Virus record (IMG/VR): IMGVR_UViG_3300046320_000217
Coordinates: 1-37,873 of that record
Strand: one strand, 5' to 3'
Length of the DNA stretch: 37,873 bases
From: a virus
In this document: piece after piece, positions 31,208 to 37,863 of the stretch
Numbering within the stretch: position 1 is the stretch's first letter
Layout: the number at the start of each line of letters is the position of its first letter
Notes under the pieces: model-generated
What the model saw: only the letters and a program-made list of their open reading frames with translations
What the model was told of the DNA's origin: nothing
The model's database searches: none
Program-made: the position numbers and the translations under genes

Positions 31208-31330
31208 TTAATCTATTTTAAAACTATGTATTTCAAAAATACTCCTGCTTGCATTGTTGTGTGCTTGCTTAAACAGTTCGTCGCTTGTTGAGTTATAACC
31301 ATCTGTAAGTTTGAGTGAGTAGTAATCCTA
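31208..31330 (-). pseudogene. Possible 3' remnant of a cassette gene
   Basis: A start-less frame reads DYYSLKLTDGYNSTSDELFK, continuing QAHNNASRSIFEIHSFKID to TAA at 31208. The composition looks protein-like, but no ATG precedes it and a TAG lies just upstream. It may be the tail of a gene truncated by recombination. Confidence 0.3.
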
Positions 31331-31349
31331 TTCTGTCTTTTTTTTTATT

Positions 31350-31589
31350 TTAAAAGTTTTTATTAAACTCTTTTATGAATTCAACCACATAACTAAACAT
31401 CTGAACAATAAAACATATTAAGAATACCAACGCAATCACTACCCACGATAAAGGGTTCCAAAGTCTTAATCCATTAGAGTTGTAGGATCCGTCGCTTCTT
31501 TTTCCTTCATGTTTTAAAGAATACACCCAAACTAAAATAGTTTGTACAATAATCATTATTCTTGTTTCTAAACTTATTTTATTTTTCAT
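31350..31589 (-). CDS. Small membrane protein, 79 aa
   Basis: Two hydrophobic segments, TRIMIIVQTILVWVYSL (about 8-24) and LSWVVIALVFLICFIVQMF (about 47-65), are separated by a polar loop with KRSDGSYNSNG. It lies next to element F and is probably cassette-borne. The function is unknown. Confidence 0.5.
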   Translation of the reverse strand: MKNKISLETRIMIIVQTILVWVYSLKHEGKRSDGSYNSNGLRLWNPLSWVVIALVFLICFIVQMFSYVVEFIKEFNKNF

Positions 31590-31642
31590 TTGTTTTAGTT
31601 ATTTCAAATTTATTTGATCAATTCCTTTTTTCTAAGAAATCA

Positions 31643-31784
31643 TCCGCCAACATGATATTGAATAAATTGGGGGCTGACGGAATAAGGCTAATCCGTAGTT
31701 TTTCAATTTTTCAGAAGGAAGTAATTGAAACATCAGATTTTCAAAAACCTCAACTTCTTCAATATCTGTACGTTATCGGCAACC
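31643..31784 (-). repeat. attC-like palindrome F
   Basis: GATATTGAATAAATTGGGG (from 31654) pairs with CCTCAACTTCTTCAATATC (31748-31766), 15 of 19 positions. The edges are GCCAACATG and CTGTACGTTATCGG. The loop has AGTAATTGAAACATCAG, a variant of the core in C and D. It touches the stop of the 100-aa gene. Confidence 0.65.
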
Positions 31785-32087
31785 CTAAAGAAACATCCGC
31801 GCAATTTCATCACGAGTTTTACTTTCATTAGCTAATTGACCTTTTAACTTTTCGACTTCTTTTAAAGTTGATACATATTCACAAAGAAGCAATAATGCTT
31901 TGCTTTGCGTTCTAAGTATGTTATTTTTTACTTGAGGATGATTTGGATTAAGCACAGCCATACCTTCCTGTCTGTTTGCTTGGTTACACATATCATTAGC
32001 AGCTTCACGGCAATACTCAACGTCAAGCATTAATACTGGCAAAGCAATCATTTTGATTATCTTTGCTTGCTGTTCTGATTTTTCCAT
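31785..32087 (-). CDS. Cassette-borne hypothetical helical protein, 100 aa
   Basis: MEKSEQQAKIIKMIALPVLM... is almost wholly helical, with two cysteines in DVEYCREAANDMCNQAN and a coiled-coil C-terminus (STLKEVEKLKGQLANESKT). No family is recognised. Elements F and G flank it. Confidence 0.55.
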   Translation of the reverse strand: MEKSEQQAKIIKMIALPVLMLDVEYCREAANDMCNQANRQEGMAVLNPNHPQVKNNILRTQSKALLLLCEYVSTLKEVEKLKGQLANESKTRDEIARMFL

Positions 32088-32129
32088 TTTTTTTATTATT
32101 TGTTGTTAAAAATTAATTCAGAAAGAAGG

Positions 32130-32270
32130 GCAGCAGATAACAGCACATCGCCAAAAGAGGCGGTGTAGTGGTTATATCAACTGTTGTGCTTCGTATTATC
32201 ATTTGTGGTTTAATCAAGTTTTGTGCTTCGTATTCGCCTCCTTCGGCAATCTGCAAACCGTTATAGGGCA
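32130..32270 (-). repeat. attC-like element G with internal direct repeat
   Basis: CGCCAAAAGAGGCGG pairs in part with CGCCTCCTTCGGCA (about 32235-32248). The edges are CAGATAACAG and CCGTTATAGG. The loop holds TTGTGCTTCGTATT twice (from about 32185 and 32221). It lies 3' of the 94-aa gene and closes the cassette-like region on this side. Confidence 0.5.
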
Positions 32271-32272
32271 TT

Positions 32273-32557
32273 TTACAACCACCCAAAAGCAGACGCAGCC
32301 ATTTCACCAATTGTGCATAAATCAGCATCTTCTATTTCAGGATTATCTTCATCATATTCGCCATCTGCATTGCAATAGCATTTCTCAATTTTTGCACCTA
32401 AAGCATCCCACTTGTCTGCTTTAACTTTAAAAGCGTAAACTTGCTCTTTAGTATGTTCCATTTCAGCTATTTTATCATGTAGCCAATAAGTAAATTGCTC
32501 ATGATTAAATGGGGCTTCATTTGACATTCTAAGTTCATTAAGCTCTTTCCTTGTCAC
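32273..32557 (-). CDS. Hypothetical phage protein, 94 aa
   Basis: It has MTRKELNELRMSNEAPFNHEQF and then KADKWDALGAKIEKCYCNAD, continuing to ...EMAASAFGWL. The KADKWDxLxxKI segment followed by an acidic C-terminus is one I recall from small accessory phage proteins of unknown role. It overlaps the lipoprotein gene by 4 nt, while element G touches its 3' end. It may therefore be the first cassette or the last ordinary phage gene. Confidence 0.55.
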   Translation of the reverse strand: MTRKELNELRMSNEAPFNHEQFTYWLHDKIAEMEHTKEQVYAFKVKADKWDALGAKIEKCYCNADGEYDEDNPEIEDADLCTIGEMAASAFGWL

Positions 32558-32778
32558 AACTTTACGCAGTTTATGAGATACATATCGAAATTCCCGTTTA
32601 GTTTGTCTACAATTTCTTGAGAAGTATACTCTCCTCTGATTTCAATTGTATTACTGTTTCCAACTGGAAGCAATAAATTTGTCATTTGAAAACTACATTG
32701 GAATTTTGCTGGTTCTACTTGTTTTGATTCACAAGAGAATAATGCAACTAATACTATGATTGAGATTAATTTTTTCAT
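32554..32778 (-). CDS. Small lipoprotein, 74 aa
   Basis: A typical lipoprotein signal, KKLISIIVLVALFSC, places the lipidated cysteine at residue 16 with a lipobox-like LFSC. The mature part starts CESKQVEPAKFQCSF, about 58 residues with two more cysteines that could form a disulphide. It is the first gene after a CTTAAG-type promoter in the accessory block. Small early lipoproteins in other phages, such as T5 Llp, block superinfection by masking the receptor. That role here is an inference. Confidence 0.65.
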   Translation of the reverse strand: MKKLISIIVLVALFSCESKQVEPAKFQCSFQMTNLLLPVGNSNTIEIRGEYTSQEIVDKLNGNFDMYLINCVKL

Positions 32779-32798
32779 GATTTTTATTATTTATAGGG

Positions 32799-32829
32799 CT
32801 AAAGTAACATATTTTTTCTTAAGAAAAAA
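32799..32829 (-). promoter_or_regulatory. CTTAAG-type promoter before the lipoprotein gene
   Basis: The palindrome TTTTTTCTTAAGAAAAAA (32812-32829) is followed on the minus strand by TATGT and TACTTTAG (32799-32806). Almost the whole element is identical, base for base, to the copy at 37111-37141. Confidence 0.75.
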
Positions 32830-32838
32830 CTTTATTGA

Positions 32839-33090
32839 TTATATTTTAAAAAAATCTTTAAATTCTACTGTTCTGATTTTATATCTTTGATGAATTTTTG
32901 CTAATCCCGCGCCACCTACTGAAAAAATACCCAAAACGCTATCTATATTGCAATTTATTATGATTGCAGTTTCTTCAATTGCCATTTGATGTACAAAATC
33001 TAAATAAAGAACCTCTTCACCTAAGAATTCCTTAATCTTATCAAACTCCTCTTTGTTTCTAATTATTACAGACAAACCTCTGTTTTTCAT
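32839..33090 (-). CDS. Hypothetical protein, 83 aa
   Basis: MKNRGLSVIIRNKEEFDKIK... is a small alpha/beta protein with a glycine-rich SVGGAGLAKI turn. Its ATG overlaps the TGA of the interrupted gene upstream (ATGA), so the two were translationally coupled. No family is recognised. Confidence 0.55.
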   Translation of the reverse strand: MKNRGLSVIIRNKEEFDKIKEFLGEEVLYLDFVHQMAIEETAIIINCNIDSVLGIFSVGGAGLAKIHQRYKIRTVEFKDFFKI

Positions 33091-33314
33091 TGTTTTATGT
33101 TTTCAAATAAGCGTAAATGTCTACGCTGAAAAAGATTAAAAGCTCTTAACATTTCTTTGTTGTGTTCAAATCCATGTAGCGTTATGTAGCCATCAAAACG
33201 ATAGCCATATATGTCTTCTTCTTTCTTTATTATTTTGAAAAGATTTTTTGGATATAGATCAACACCCTCTCTTCTATGTTGATTGGGTTATTTTTGAAAT
33301 ACTGCTATCATCAT
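33087..33314 (-). pseudogene. 76-codon gene interrupted by TAA at codon 9
   Basis: The frame is exactly bounded by ATGA overlaps with both neighbours: ATG at 33314 inside the stop of the 121-aa gene, and TGA at 33087 inside the start of the 83-aa gene. It reads MMIAVFQK-stop-PNQHRREGVDLYPKNL, then a further protein-like 55 residues (EEDIYGYRFDGYITLHGFEH...). The only break is TAA at 33288-33290; changing one base would restore it. It is either a pseudogene, a readthrough site or an error in the sequence. Confidence 0.6.
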
Positions 33315-33676
33315 TGATTTTGAAATTCAAATTTATTATCAAATAAATCACAATAATTACTATTACTCACCTGAATATCTTTAATTTTACATATACCACT
33401 AGTTGCCTCTACCATAAATAAGTTTTTACAGTTAGTGCATTCTATGTCTTTCGTTGAAAAAGATTCTTTTATTTCTCTAACACTTATATTGTTTTCTGTA
33501 TAGTATTTAACTATCCTTTGTTTTTCAATAATACTACTTTCATTAAACCCCATTTCTACTTCTATTTTTTCAACAGATTTGCTTAATAACACTTTTACGT
33601 TTAGTATATTGTTTTCTTTATCGAAACTAGTATTTGTATCTACAATTTCAAATCCTTCTGGTATTTTAATTTCCAT
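33311..33676 (-). CDS. Hypothetical protein with C-terminal four-cysteine motif
   Basis: This 121-residue protein has a beta-rich N-terminal half (MEIKIPEGFEIVDTNTSFDK...). It ends in ECTNCKNLFM, GICKIKDIQV and SNYCDLF, a CxxC...C...C set that may bind zinc or iron. Overlaps with both neighbours suggest coupled translation. The function is unknown. Confidence 0.58.
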   Translation of the reverse strand: MEIKIPEGFEIVDTNTSFDKENNILNVKVLLSKSVEKIEVEMGFNESSIIEKQRIVKYYTENNISVREIKESFSTKDIECTNCKNLFMVEATSGICKIKDIQVSNSNYCDLFDNKFEFQNQ

Positions 33677-33941
33677 TTTGTTCAGCTAGTTTTCTGTGTA
33701 TTTCCCTTAAATCGCAAAGATCGTCAATAGTTACTTCTCCGCCCTTATCCTCTATCAGCTCTACAGCGTCTATAATAATATCCAACTTATCTTTTTGTAA
33801 GATTATATTTAAAAATCTTAGCACGAAGTCAAGTCTATCAATAGTTACTTCATCTATTGGTTTTTTATTTACATAAAACTGCTCTATAGGCGAATTACTA
33901 TTTCTAGTTTTAGACTTTACTGAACATTGCTTGTTTTTCAT
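33666..33941 (-). CDS. Hypothetical helical protein, 91 aa
   Basis: A basic, Ser/Asn-rich N-terminus (MKNKQCSVKSKTRNSNSP) is followed by helices (LDFVLRFLNIILQKDKLDIIIDAVELIEDKGG) and a DDLCDLREIHRKLAEQ helix. It overlaps the 121-aa gene by 11 nt and the remnant upstream by 4 nt. No family is recognised. Confidence 0.55.
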   Translation of the reverse strand: MKNKQCSVKSKTRNSNSPIEQFYVNKKPIDEVTIDRLDFVLRFLNIILQKDKLDIIIDAVELIEDKGGEVTIDDLCDLREIHRKLAEQNGN

Positions 33942-34152
33942 TTTAACTCACCAAATCTTTTAAGAATTTTATTATTTATTTGTATGGAAGAATATGGTCT
34001 AACGTTTTCCTCATAATCCATTATGTAACCAGGAATATCAAGTATTACAAAATGATTCCTTATTTTTCACCGTTATGTAAAACAATTATTTCAGATTCTT
34101 GATATTCCTTTGCAAGTCTTACAGCAGTATCTTCTATAACAATGTCCCATTT
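33938..34152 (-). pseudogene. Frameshifted gene remnant
   Basis: Two protein-like segments lie in adjacent frames. The first is KWDIVIEDTAVRLAKEYQES, then EIIVLHNGEK and TAA at 34060. The second is IRNHFVILDIPGYIMDYEEN, then VRPYSSIQINNKILKRFGELK, ending in a TGA that overlaps the next ATG. One extra A in the GAAAAATAAGG run would join them. One more A in the AAAAATGGG run upstream would fuse them to the 54-aa membrane protein. The ATGA overlap at the 3' end shows the frame was functional. Confidence 0.5.
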
Positions 34153-34298
34153 TTATTTTCTAATGTTTGTTTTTTGGAAAGATTACTGTTTTTCTTTGCA
34201 TTTTTCAAGTTAATTAAAAAAGTTTTCACTGAAACTATAATAGAAATTATTACAAGTATCCCTAAACAGATTGCTACGAATTGATTTTCTTCACTCAT
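34134..34298 (-). CDS. Small membrane protein, 54 aa
   Basis: The start is taken at ATG 34298 (MSEENQFVAICLGILVIISI), just after the upstream stop, not at the earlier ATG 34352 inside that gene. One transmembrane helix (about 8-28) is followed by a basic tail. Its 3' end abuts the frameshifted remnant and may once have continued into it. Confidence 0.5.
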   Translation of the reverse strand: MSEENQFVAICLGILVIISIIVSVKTFLINLKNAKKNSNLSKKQTLENKNGTLL

Positions 34299-34300
34299 TT

Positions 34301-34675
34301 TTAAACTTGTTTTTCTGATAATTGTTTTACCGTATTCACTATGTTTGCACAATAAAGTTTGTCTATTGAATTGTTTTCTGAATTAGATCTTTCTAAAACA
34401 CCATCAAATAGTTGATATTCTTCACCCAAAAATTCAAGACATATTTTTCTAAAACCAATCTTGTCTTTATGATGTGTAAAAAATAAAGACAATGCATTTA
34501 GAGGTATTTCTTTAAGATATTTGGCAACCCATACTGCAAAGAATTTCTTATTTATAAAAGCTGAATTTGTTTCTTTGCTTCTAATTACTTCAGCTTCTTC
34601 AATATCTTTCGGGAAGTTATCGAAATCGGTGATTGTGACTTCAAGCGAAGTACCGTCAATTTCAAGTGTTGTCAT
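34301..34675 (-). CDS. Hypothetical protein, 124 aa
   Basis: MTTLEIDGTSLEVTITDFDN... is soluble and alpha/beta, with AEVIRSKETNSAFINKKFFA and a C-terminal NIVNTVKQLSEK helix. It overlaps the DUF6283-like gene by 4 nt. No family is recognised. Confidence 0.55.
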   Translation of the reverse strand: MTTLEIDGTSLEVTITDFDNFPKDIEEAEVIRSKETNSAFINKKFFAVWVAKYLKEIPLNALSLFFTHHKDKIGFRKICLEFLGEEYQLFDGVLERSNSENNSIDKLYCANIVNTVKQLSEKQV

Positions 34676-35025
34676 AATTTTTGTTTTTTAGGTAAGGTTT
34701 CTTCAAATGTTTTATGCTGATCTCCAATTACTTTAATGTCTTTTGCATTTTTATAGTGCATCATTTGTATTCTCAAACCAATATTATTACCTACGCTTAA
34801 TTGATTATTCAACCACCCAATACAGTAATCCTCTTTTCCAATATCTGATTCATGACAAGCCATAGCATTTAAGTTTCCACCTACATTTACCTCAGATGGG
34901 TTTGCTATTGTATTCCTTAGATTTTCATGTTTTATATCGCAATAACTATCTGGGATTTCAAAAGGATTTGTATCTTTTTTCCAAGGACACTTTTTACATT
35001 GAACTGTTCTCCTTAAAGATTTCAT
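34672..35025 (-). CDS. Cysteine-rich phage protein, DUF6283-like
   Basis: This 117-residue protein contains CKKCPWKKDTNPFEIPDSYC near the N-terminus (about 10-29), then MACHESDIGKEDYCIGWLNN (about 53-72). The KxCPW...C...ACH...CxGW order of cysteines and histidine matches my recollection of DUF6283 phage proteins, probably a metal site. It overlaps the AAA+ gene by 4 nt, suggesting a joint function. Confidence 0.62.
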   Translation of the reverse strand: MKSLRRTVQCKKCPWKKDTNPFEIPDSYCDIKHENLRNTIANPSEVNVGGNLNAMACHESDIGKEDYCIGWLNNQLSVGNNIGLRIQMMHYKNAKDIKVIGDQHKTFEETLPKKQKL

Positions 35026-36764
35026 AACAAAAATGTATTTTTGCGCTCTATAAATGGCAGCATATCCTCTAATTCTTCAATCATTTCAAATTTTACTTCG
35101 CTTGATTCTGAAAAACACTTCTTAATGTTCTTTAGTAGGTTCCTAATGTCTCTTCCTGACATTATTTCATACGTAGTCAATAGTTTATCAACAAGATTAC
35201 TTTCAAGCGTAAGAGACATGTTTTCTGATAAAATGGACCACAATTGGTGAAACTCTTCTTCTGTTGGTTTTTCAAACTTAATGTGAAGAGTAACTCTAGA
35301 CATTATGGCGTCATCAATAATTTCTGGTCTATTTGAAGTTAGAAATAAAACGCCATTGTAATACTCAAGCAATCTCAAGAACGTGCCAACTATACAGTTT
35401 TGTAAAATATCGTTGCCTCTTTTGTAAATATATGCATCCGCCTCATCTATTAAAAGTATAGCTCCCCATTTTTCTGCTCTATAAAGTATCTTGTTTAGAT
35501 TTGATTCTATGTCTAAAACAGATATTCCAAGTTGAGAACTTTGGATAGAATAGAGAGGCTTTTTCATAAGCTCAGAATAAACCTCGGCAGTTAGAGTCTT
35601 ACCGACACCGGGTTCTCCTGTACTTAAAATTATAATACCACCACTTTTGCCAGAAACTATATCTTCAAAATTATTTTCATTTGAAATAAGAGATGAGAGT
35701 ATCTTCTTTTTTTGCTTTGGTAAAACCAATTTCTCTATGATTTTTTCATCATAAATATAATCTTGTAGATTATCAACGTGAACAATCGAATAATCGTATT
35801 GAGATATATTATAACAAAAAACATAAGGATGTTCTGGTACTTCAACGTCACCAAACTGATCTGTCTTTTCATTTGAAATAGCACCATCTTTAGAAATATA
35901 ATCTACTACAAGTTTTGATCTTACATTTGTATCTTGATTTAATTGCCTCCAAGAAGCATACCCATTTTTAGAATCTGGTATTGAATAAACTTTTGAATTA
36001 GTGAAAAGCATTTTACCAATTTTTCTACCCAATTCGTGTGCTCTTTCAAGCTGATCTTCGAAGTTTTTTATTTCCTTATCTTCTATAAGAAAGATTCCCT
36101 TTTGTTGCAATAGTTTTTGTAAAGAAACTCCTTTTTGTTTTTTGACTTTTACCTCTTCATCGCCATTTTCTTCATCAAATGAAATTTCATCTTCTTCACC
36201 TATATCTTCTTTATAGAAGCTTATATTAAGAGATTTCTTTTCTTTTTTCGCATCACTCTCAGATCTCCAATCGCTGCCTTTACTTGCAAAAATATAAGAT
36301 AAACTAATTGCCAAGTAAGAAGCTTCACCCCTCGTTCTATTGTAAAATTTTACTTTAGTAACAACATAAGGAACAATCATTCCATCTTGATTTTGTTTTG
36401 CTATCCACTTTCTTTTGTTATCTTTAAAAACAGTTACAAGCGTTTTCTCCAACAAGTTCAATGAAGTTATTTTGGCTTCTCTTGGGTTATTTAAATTCTT
36501 TAACCAAAGATTCAAGACATTTTTAGTTACAGTTGGCACTTGATCTAGATCCTTAACCATATCTATGAAATCAGAGATTTTCTTCTTATCGAAGTTTATG
36601 AGATCTATGTGAATTAAGTCGTCGTGTAATTTTTCGAAACCTTCTTCGTTGTTTCTATACGTTCTTCTATAATCGTAATTGTAATAATCGCTAAGAATAT
36701 TGTCTATTTTAGGGTTTATGGCTATTATCTCTTTAGCTACTTTGTATTTTATTGATATTTTCAT
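35022..36764 (-). CDS. AAA+ ATPase
   Basis: This 580-residue protein has a unique N-terminal region (about 1-340). That region includes an acidic stretch (GEEDEISFDEENGDEEVKVK) and a Lys-rich insertion. The AAA+ core has Walker A STGEPGVGKT (about residue 380), Walker B AILLIDEADAY, sensor-1 LFLTSNRPE, and an arginine finger region DAIMSRVTLH. The lid ends FEKPTEEEFHQLW. Such ATPases remodel protein or nucleoprotein complexes. It is coupled to the DUF6283-like gene, and the substrate is unknown. No replication genes are in the window to define its context. Confidence 0.85.
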   Translation of the reverse strand: MKISIKYKVAKEIIAINPKIDNILSDYYNYDYRRTYRNNEEGFEKLHDDLIHIDLINFDKKKISDFIDMVKDLDQVPTVTKNVLNLWLKNLNNPREAKITSLNLLEKTLVTVFKDNKRKWIAKQNQDGMIVPYVVTKVKFYNRTRGEASYLAISLSYIFASKGSDWRSESDAKKEKKSLNISFYKEDIGEEDEISFDEENGDEEVKVKKQKGVSLQKLLQQKGIFLIEDKEIKNFEDQLERAHELGRKIGKMLFTNSKVYSIPDSKNGYASWRQLNQDTNVRSKLVVDYISKDGAISNEKTDQFGDVEVPEHPYVFCYNISQYDYSIVHVDNLQDYIYDEKIIEKLVLPKQKKKILSSLISNENNFEDIVSGKSGGIIILSTGEPGVGKTLTAEVYSELMKKPLYSIQSSQLGISVLDIESNLNKILYRAEKWGAILLIDEADAYIYKRGNDILQNCIVGTFLRLLEYYNGVLFLTSNRPEIIDDAIMSRVTLHIKFEKPTEEEFHQLWSILSENMSLTLESNLVDKLLTTYEIMSGRDIRNLLKNIKKCFSESSEVKFEMIEELEDMLPFIERKNTFLL

Positions 36765-36802
36765 TATAAATTAAATGAGTTACAGTCGCATCCCTGATAT
36801 TT

Positions 36803-37081
36803 TTAATTGAAGTATTTTAGAATTTCTGGATTTTTTTTAGCCTCTGGAGATAAAGAATAAGTTCCAGCTATATCGCCTTTTTCTTTTTTTGTTACCCAGA
36901 TAATATTTTTTTGCTCTAATGAAGAAATTACGCCACTTCTTGTTTTTCCAGAATAAGGTAGGTTTTCAATAACCGAATAATCCCATAATATAGAATCTAT
37001 TCCGTTTTCGTAAAAATCTGACTTCTTCATAGCTTTTAAAAATTCAATTTCTTTTTCTGTTAATGAATTTGATGTTGCCAT
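36803..37081 (-). CDS. Winged-helix-like small protein, 92 aa
   Basis: A basic-acidic mix (TEKEIEFLKAMKKSDFYENG) leads into VIENLPYSGKTRSGVISSLEQKN and then IIWVTKKEKGDIAGTYSLS. The order of helix, recognition-like helix (RSGVISSLEQK) and wing strands resembles a winged-helix DNA-binding domain. It has its own CTTAAG-type promoter and could be a phage regulator. Confidence 0.55.
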   Translation of the reverse strand: MATSNSLTEKEIEFLKAMKKSDFYENGIDSILWDYSVIENLPYSGKTRSGVISSLEQKNIIWVTKKEKGDIAGTYSLSPEAKKNPEILKYFN

Positions 37082-37110
37082 TTTTGTTACTTTGTTTAAG
37101 TTTGATAGTG

Positions 37111-37141
37111 TTAAAGTAACATATTTTTTCTTAAGAAAAAA
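37111..37141 (-). promoter_or_regulatory. CTTAAG-type promoter before the winged-helix gene
   Basis: TTTTTTCTTAAGAAAAAA (37124-37141) is followed on the minus strand by TATGT and TACTTTAA (37111-37118). The copy is nearly identical to that at 32799-32829. Confidence 0.75.
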
Positions 37142-37173
37142 ATTTTTATCAATTATTTTTCAAAATAGTAAAA

Positions 37174-37605
37174 TTATTCATCTATTCTATCTATTTCAGC
37201 AAGAATAAGTGAAGCAGAAATCACCAATCTTTCTCTATATTCCTTGTTTAGCATTTTGTTCCAAACTTTAGAATCCCAATTATATGGTTCATAATTTGCG
37301 TTTGTGTCTTTAAACTCACTAAATAGTAGTTTTTTGGCAGCATCAAGTAATTGAAATTTACTGTTGTTTGTTTTGTCTTGTGAAATACTGTATTTGTGTT
37401 CAGCTCTTTCTCTCAAAACATCTTTTACTGATTTAGCAACTTGCTTTGTTTTTTCATAGTATTCATTTCTCCAAACTTCAGCTTCTTCGAATGAATCAAA
37501 TTCTTTGTTTCCTATATTGTAAAATATACCACTTGAATCAGTTGAATACTCTACAAATGCCCACTTTAACGATTGTTGATCTTGGAATACACCTTTTACT
37601 AACAT
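37174..37605 (-). CDS. Hypothetical protein, 143 aa
   Basis: Two halves are visible. The N-terminus (MLVKGVFQDQQSLKWAFVEY) is beta-rich. The C-terminus is helical (LLDAAKKLLFSEFKDTNANY, RLVISASLILAEIDRI). It lies between the XRE regulator and the winged-helix protein. No family is recognised. Confidence 0.5.
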   Translation of the reverse strand: MLVKGVFQDQQSLKWAFVEYSTDSSGIFYNIGNKEFDSFEEAEVWRNEYYEKTKQVAKSVKDVLRERAEHKYSISQDKTNNSKFQLLDAAKKLLFSEFKDTNANYEPYNWDSKVWNKMLNKEYRERLVISASLILAEIDRIDE

Positions 37606-37614
37606 TGTCTACGA

Positions 37615-37863
37615 TTATTTTATGTTGAAAATATTTTTTGCTTTTAATCTAAGATCTTCCTTCATCAAAATATCTAATGATATTTCAAAAATTCTACTTA
37701 ACATAATTAAATTATCTATTGAAGGTTTTGATCTATAAGTTTCTATTGAATTTATTTTTGATCTAAAGATTCCCATCTTTTGTGAAAGATCTACTTGAGA
37801 ATAGTTACTCATTTTTCTCAAATAAATTACGTTAGATGTAACTATCTTTTCTGCATCTGTCAT
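37615..37863 (-). CDS. XRE-family transcriptional regulator
   Basis: This 82-residue protein has a clear helix-turn-helix: NVIYLRKMSNYSQVDLSQKMG is the lead, RSKINSIETYRSKPSIDNLI the recognition part, and LSRIFEISLDILMKEDL the dimer helix. That is the classical Cro/C1-type fold. It is the first gene of the window in transcription order. It could bind the CTTAAG or other palindromes, but this is not shown. Its promoter lies beyond the window. Confidence 0.85.
   Translation of the reverse strand: MTDAEKIVTSNVIYLRKMSNYSQVDLSQKMGIFRSKINSIETYRSKPSIDNLIMLSRIFEISLDILMKEDLRLKAKNIFNIK

Noticed and set aside
31562-31831. 89-aa plus-strand ORF
   Set aside because: It runs through palindrome F and into the 100-aa gene on the other strand; no support as a gene.
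32113-32328. 71-aa minus-strand ORF
   Set aside because: It spans the attC-like element G and the end of the 94-aa gene in another frame; no protein-like composition.
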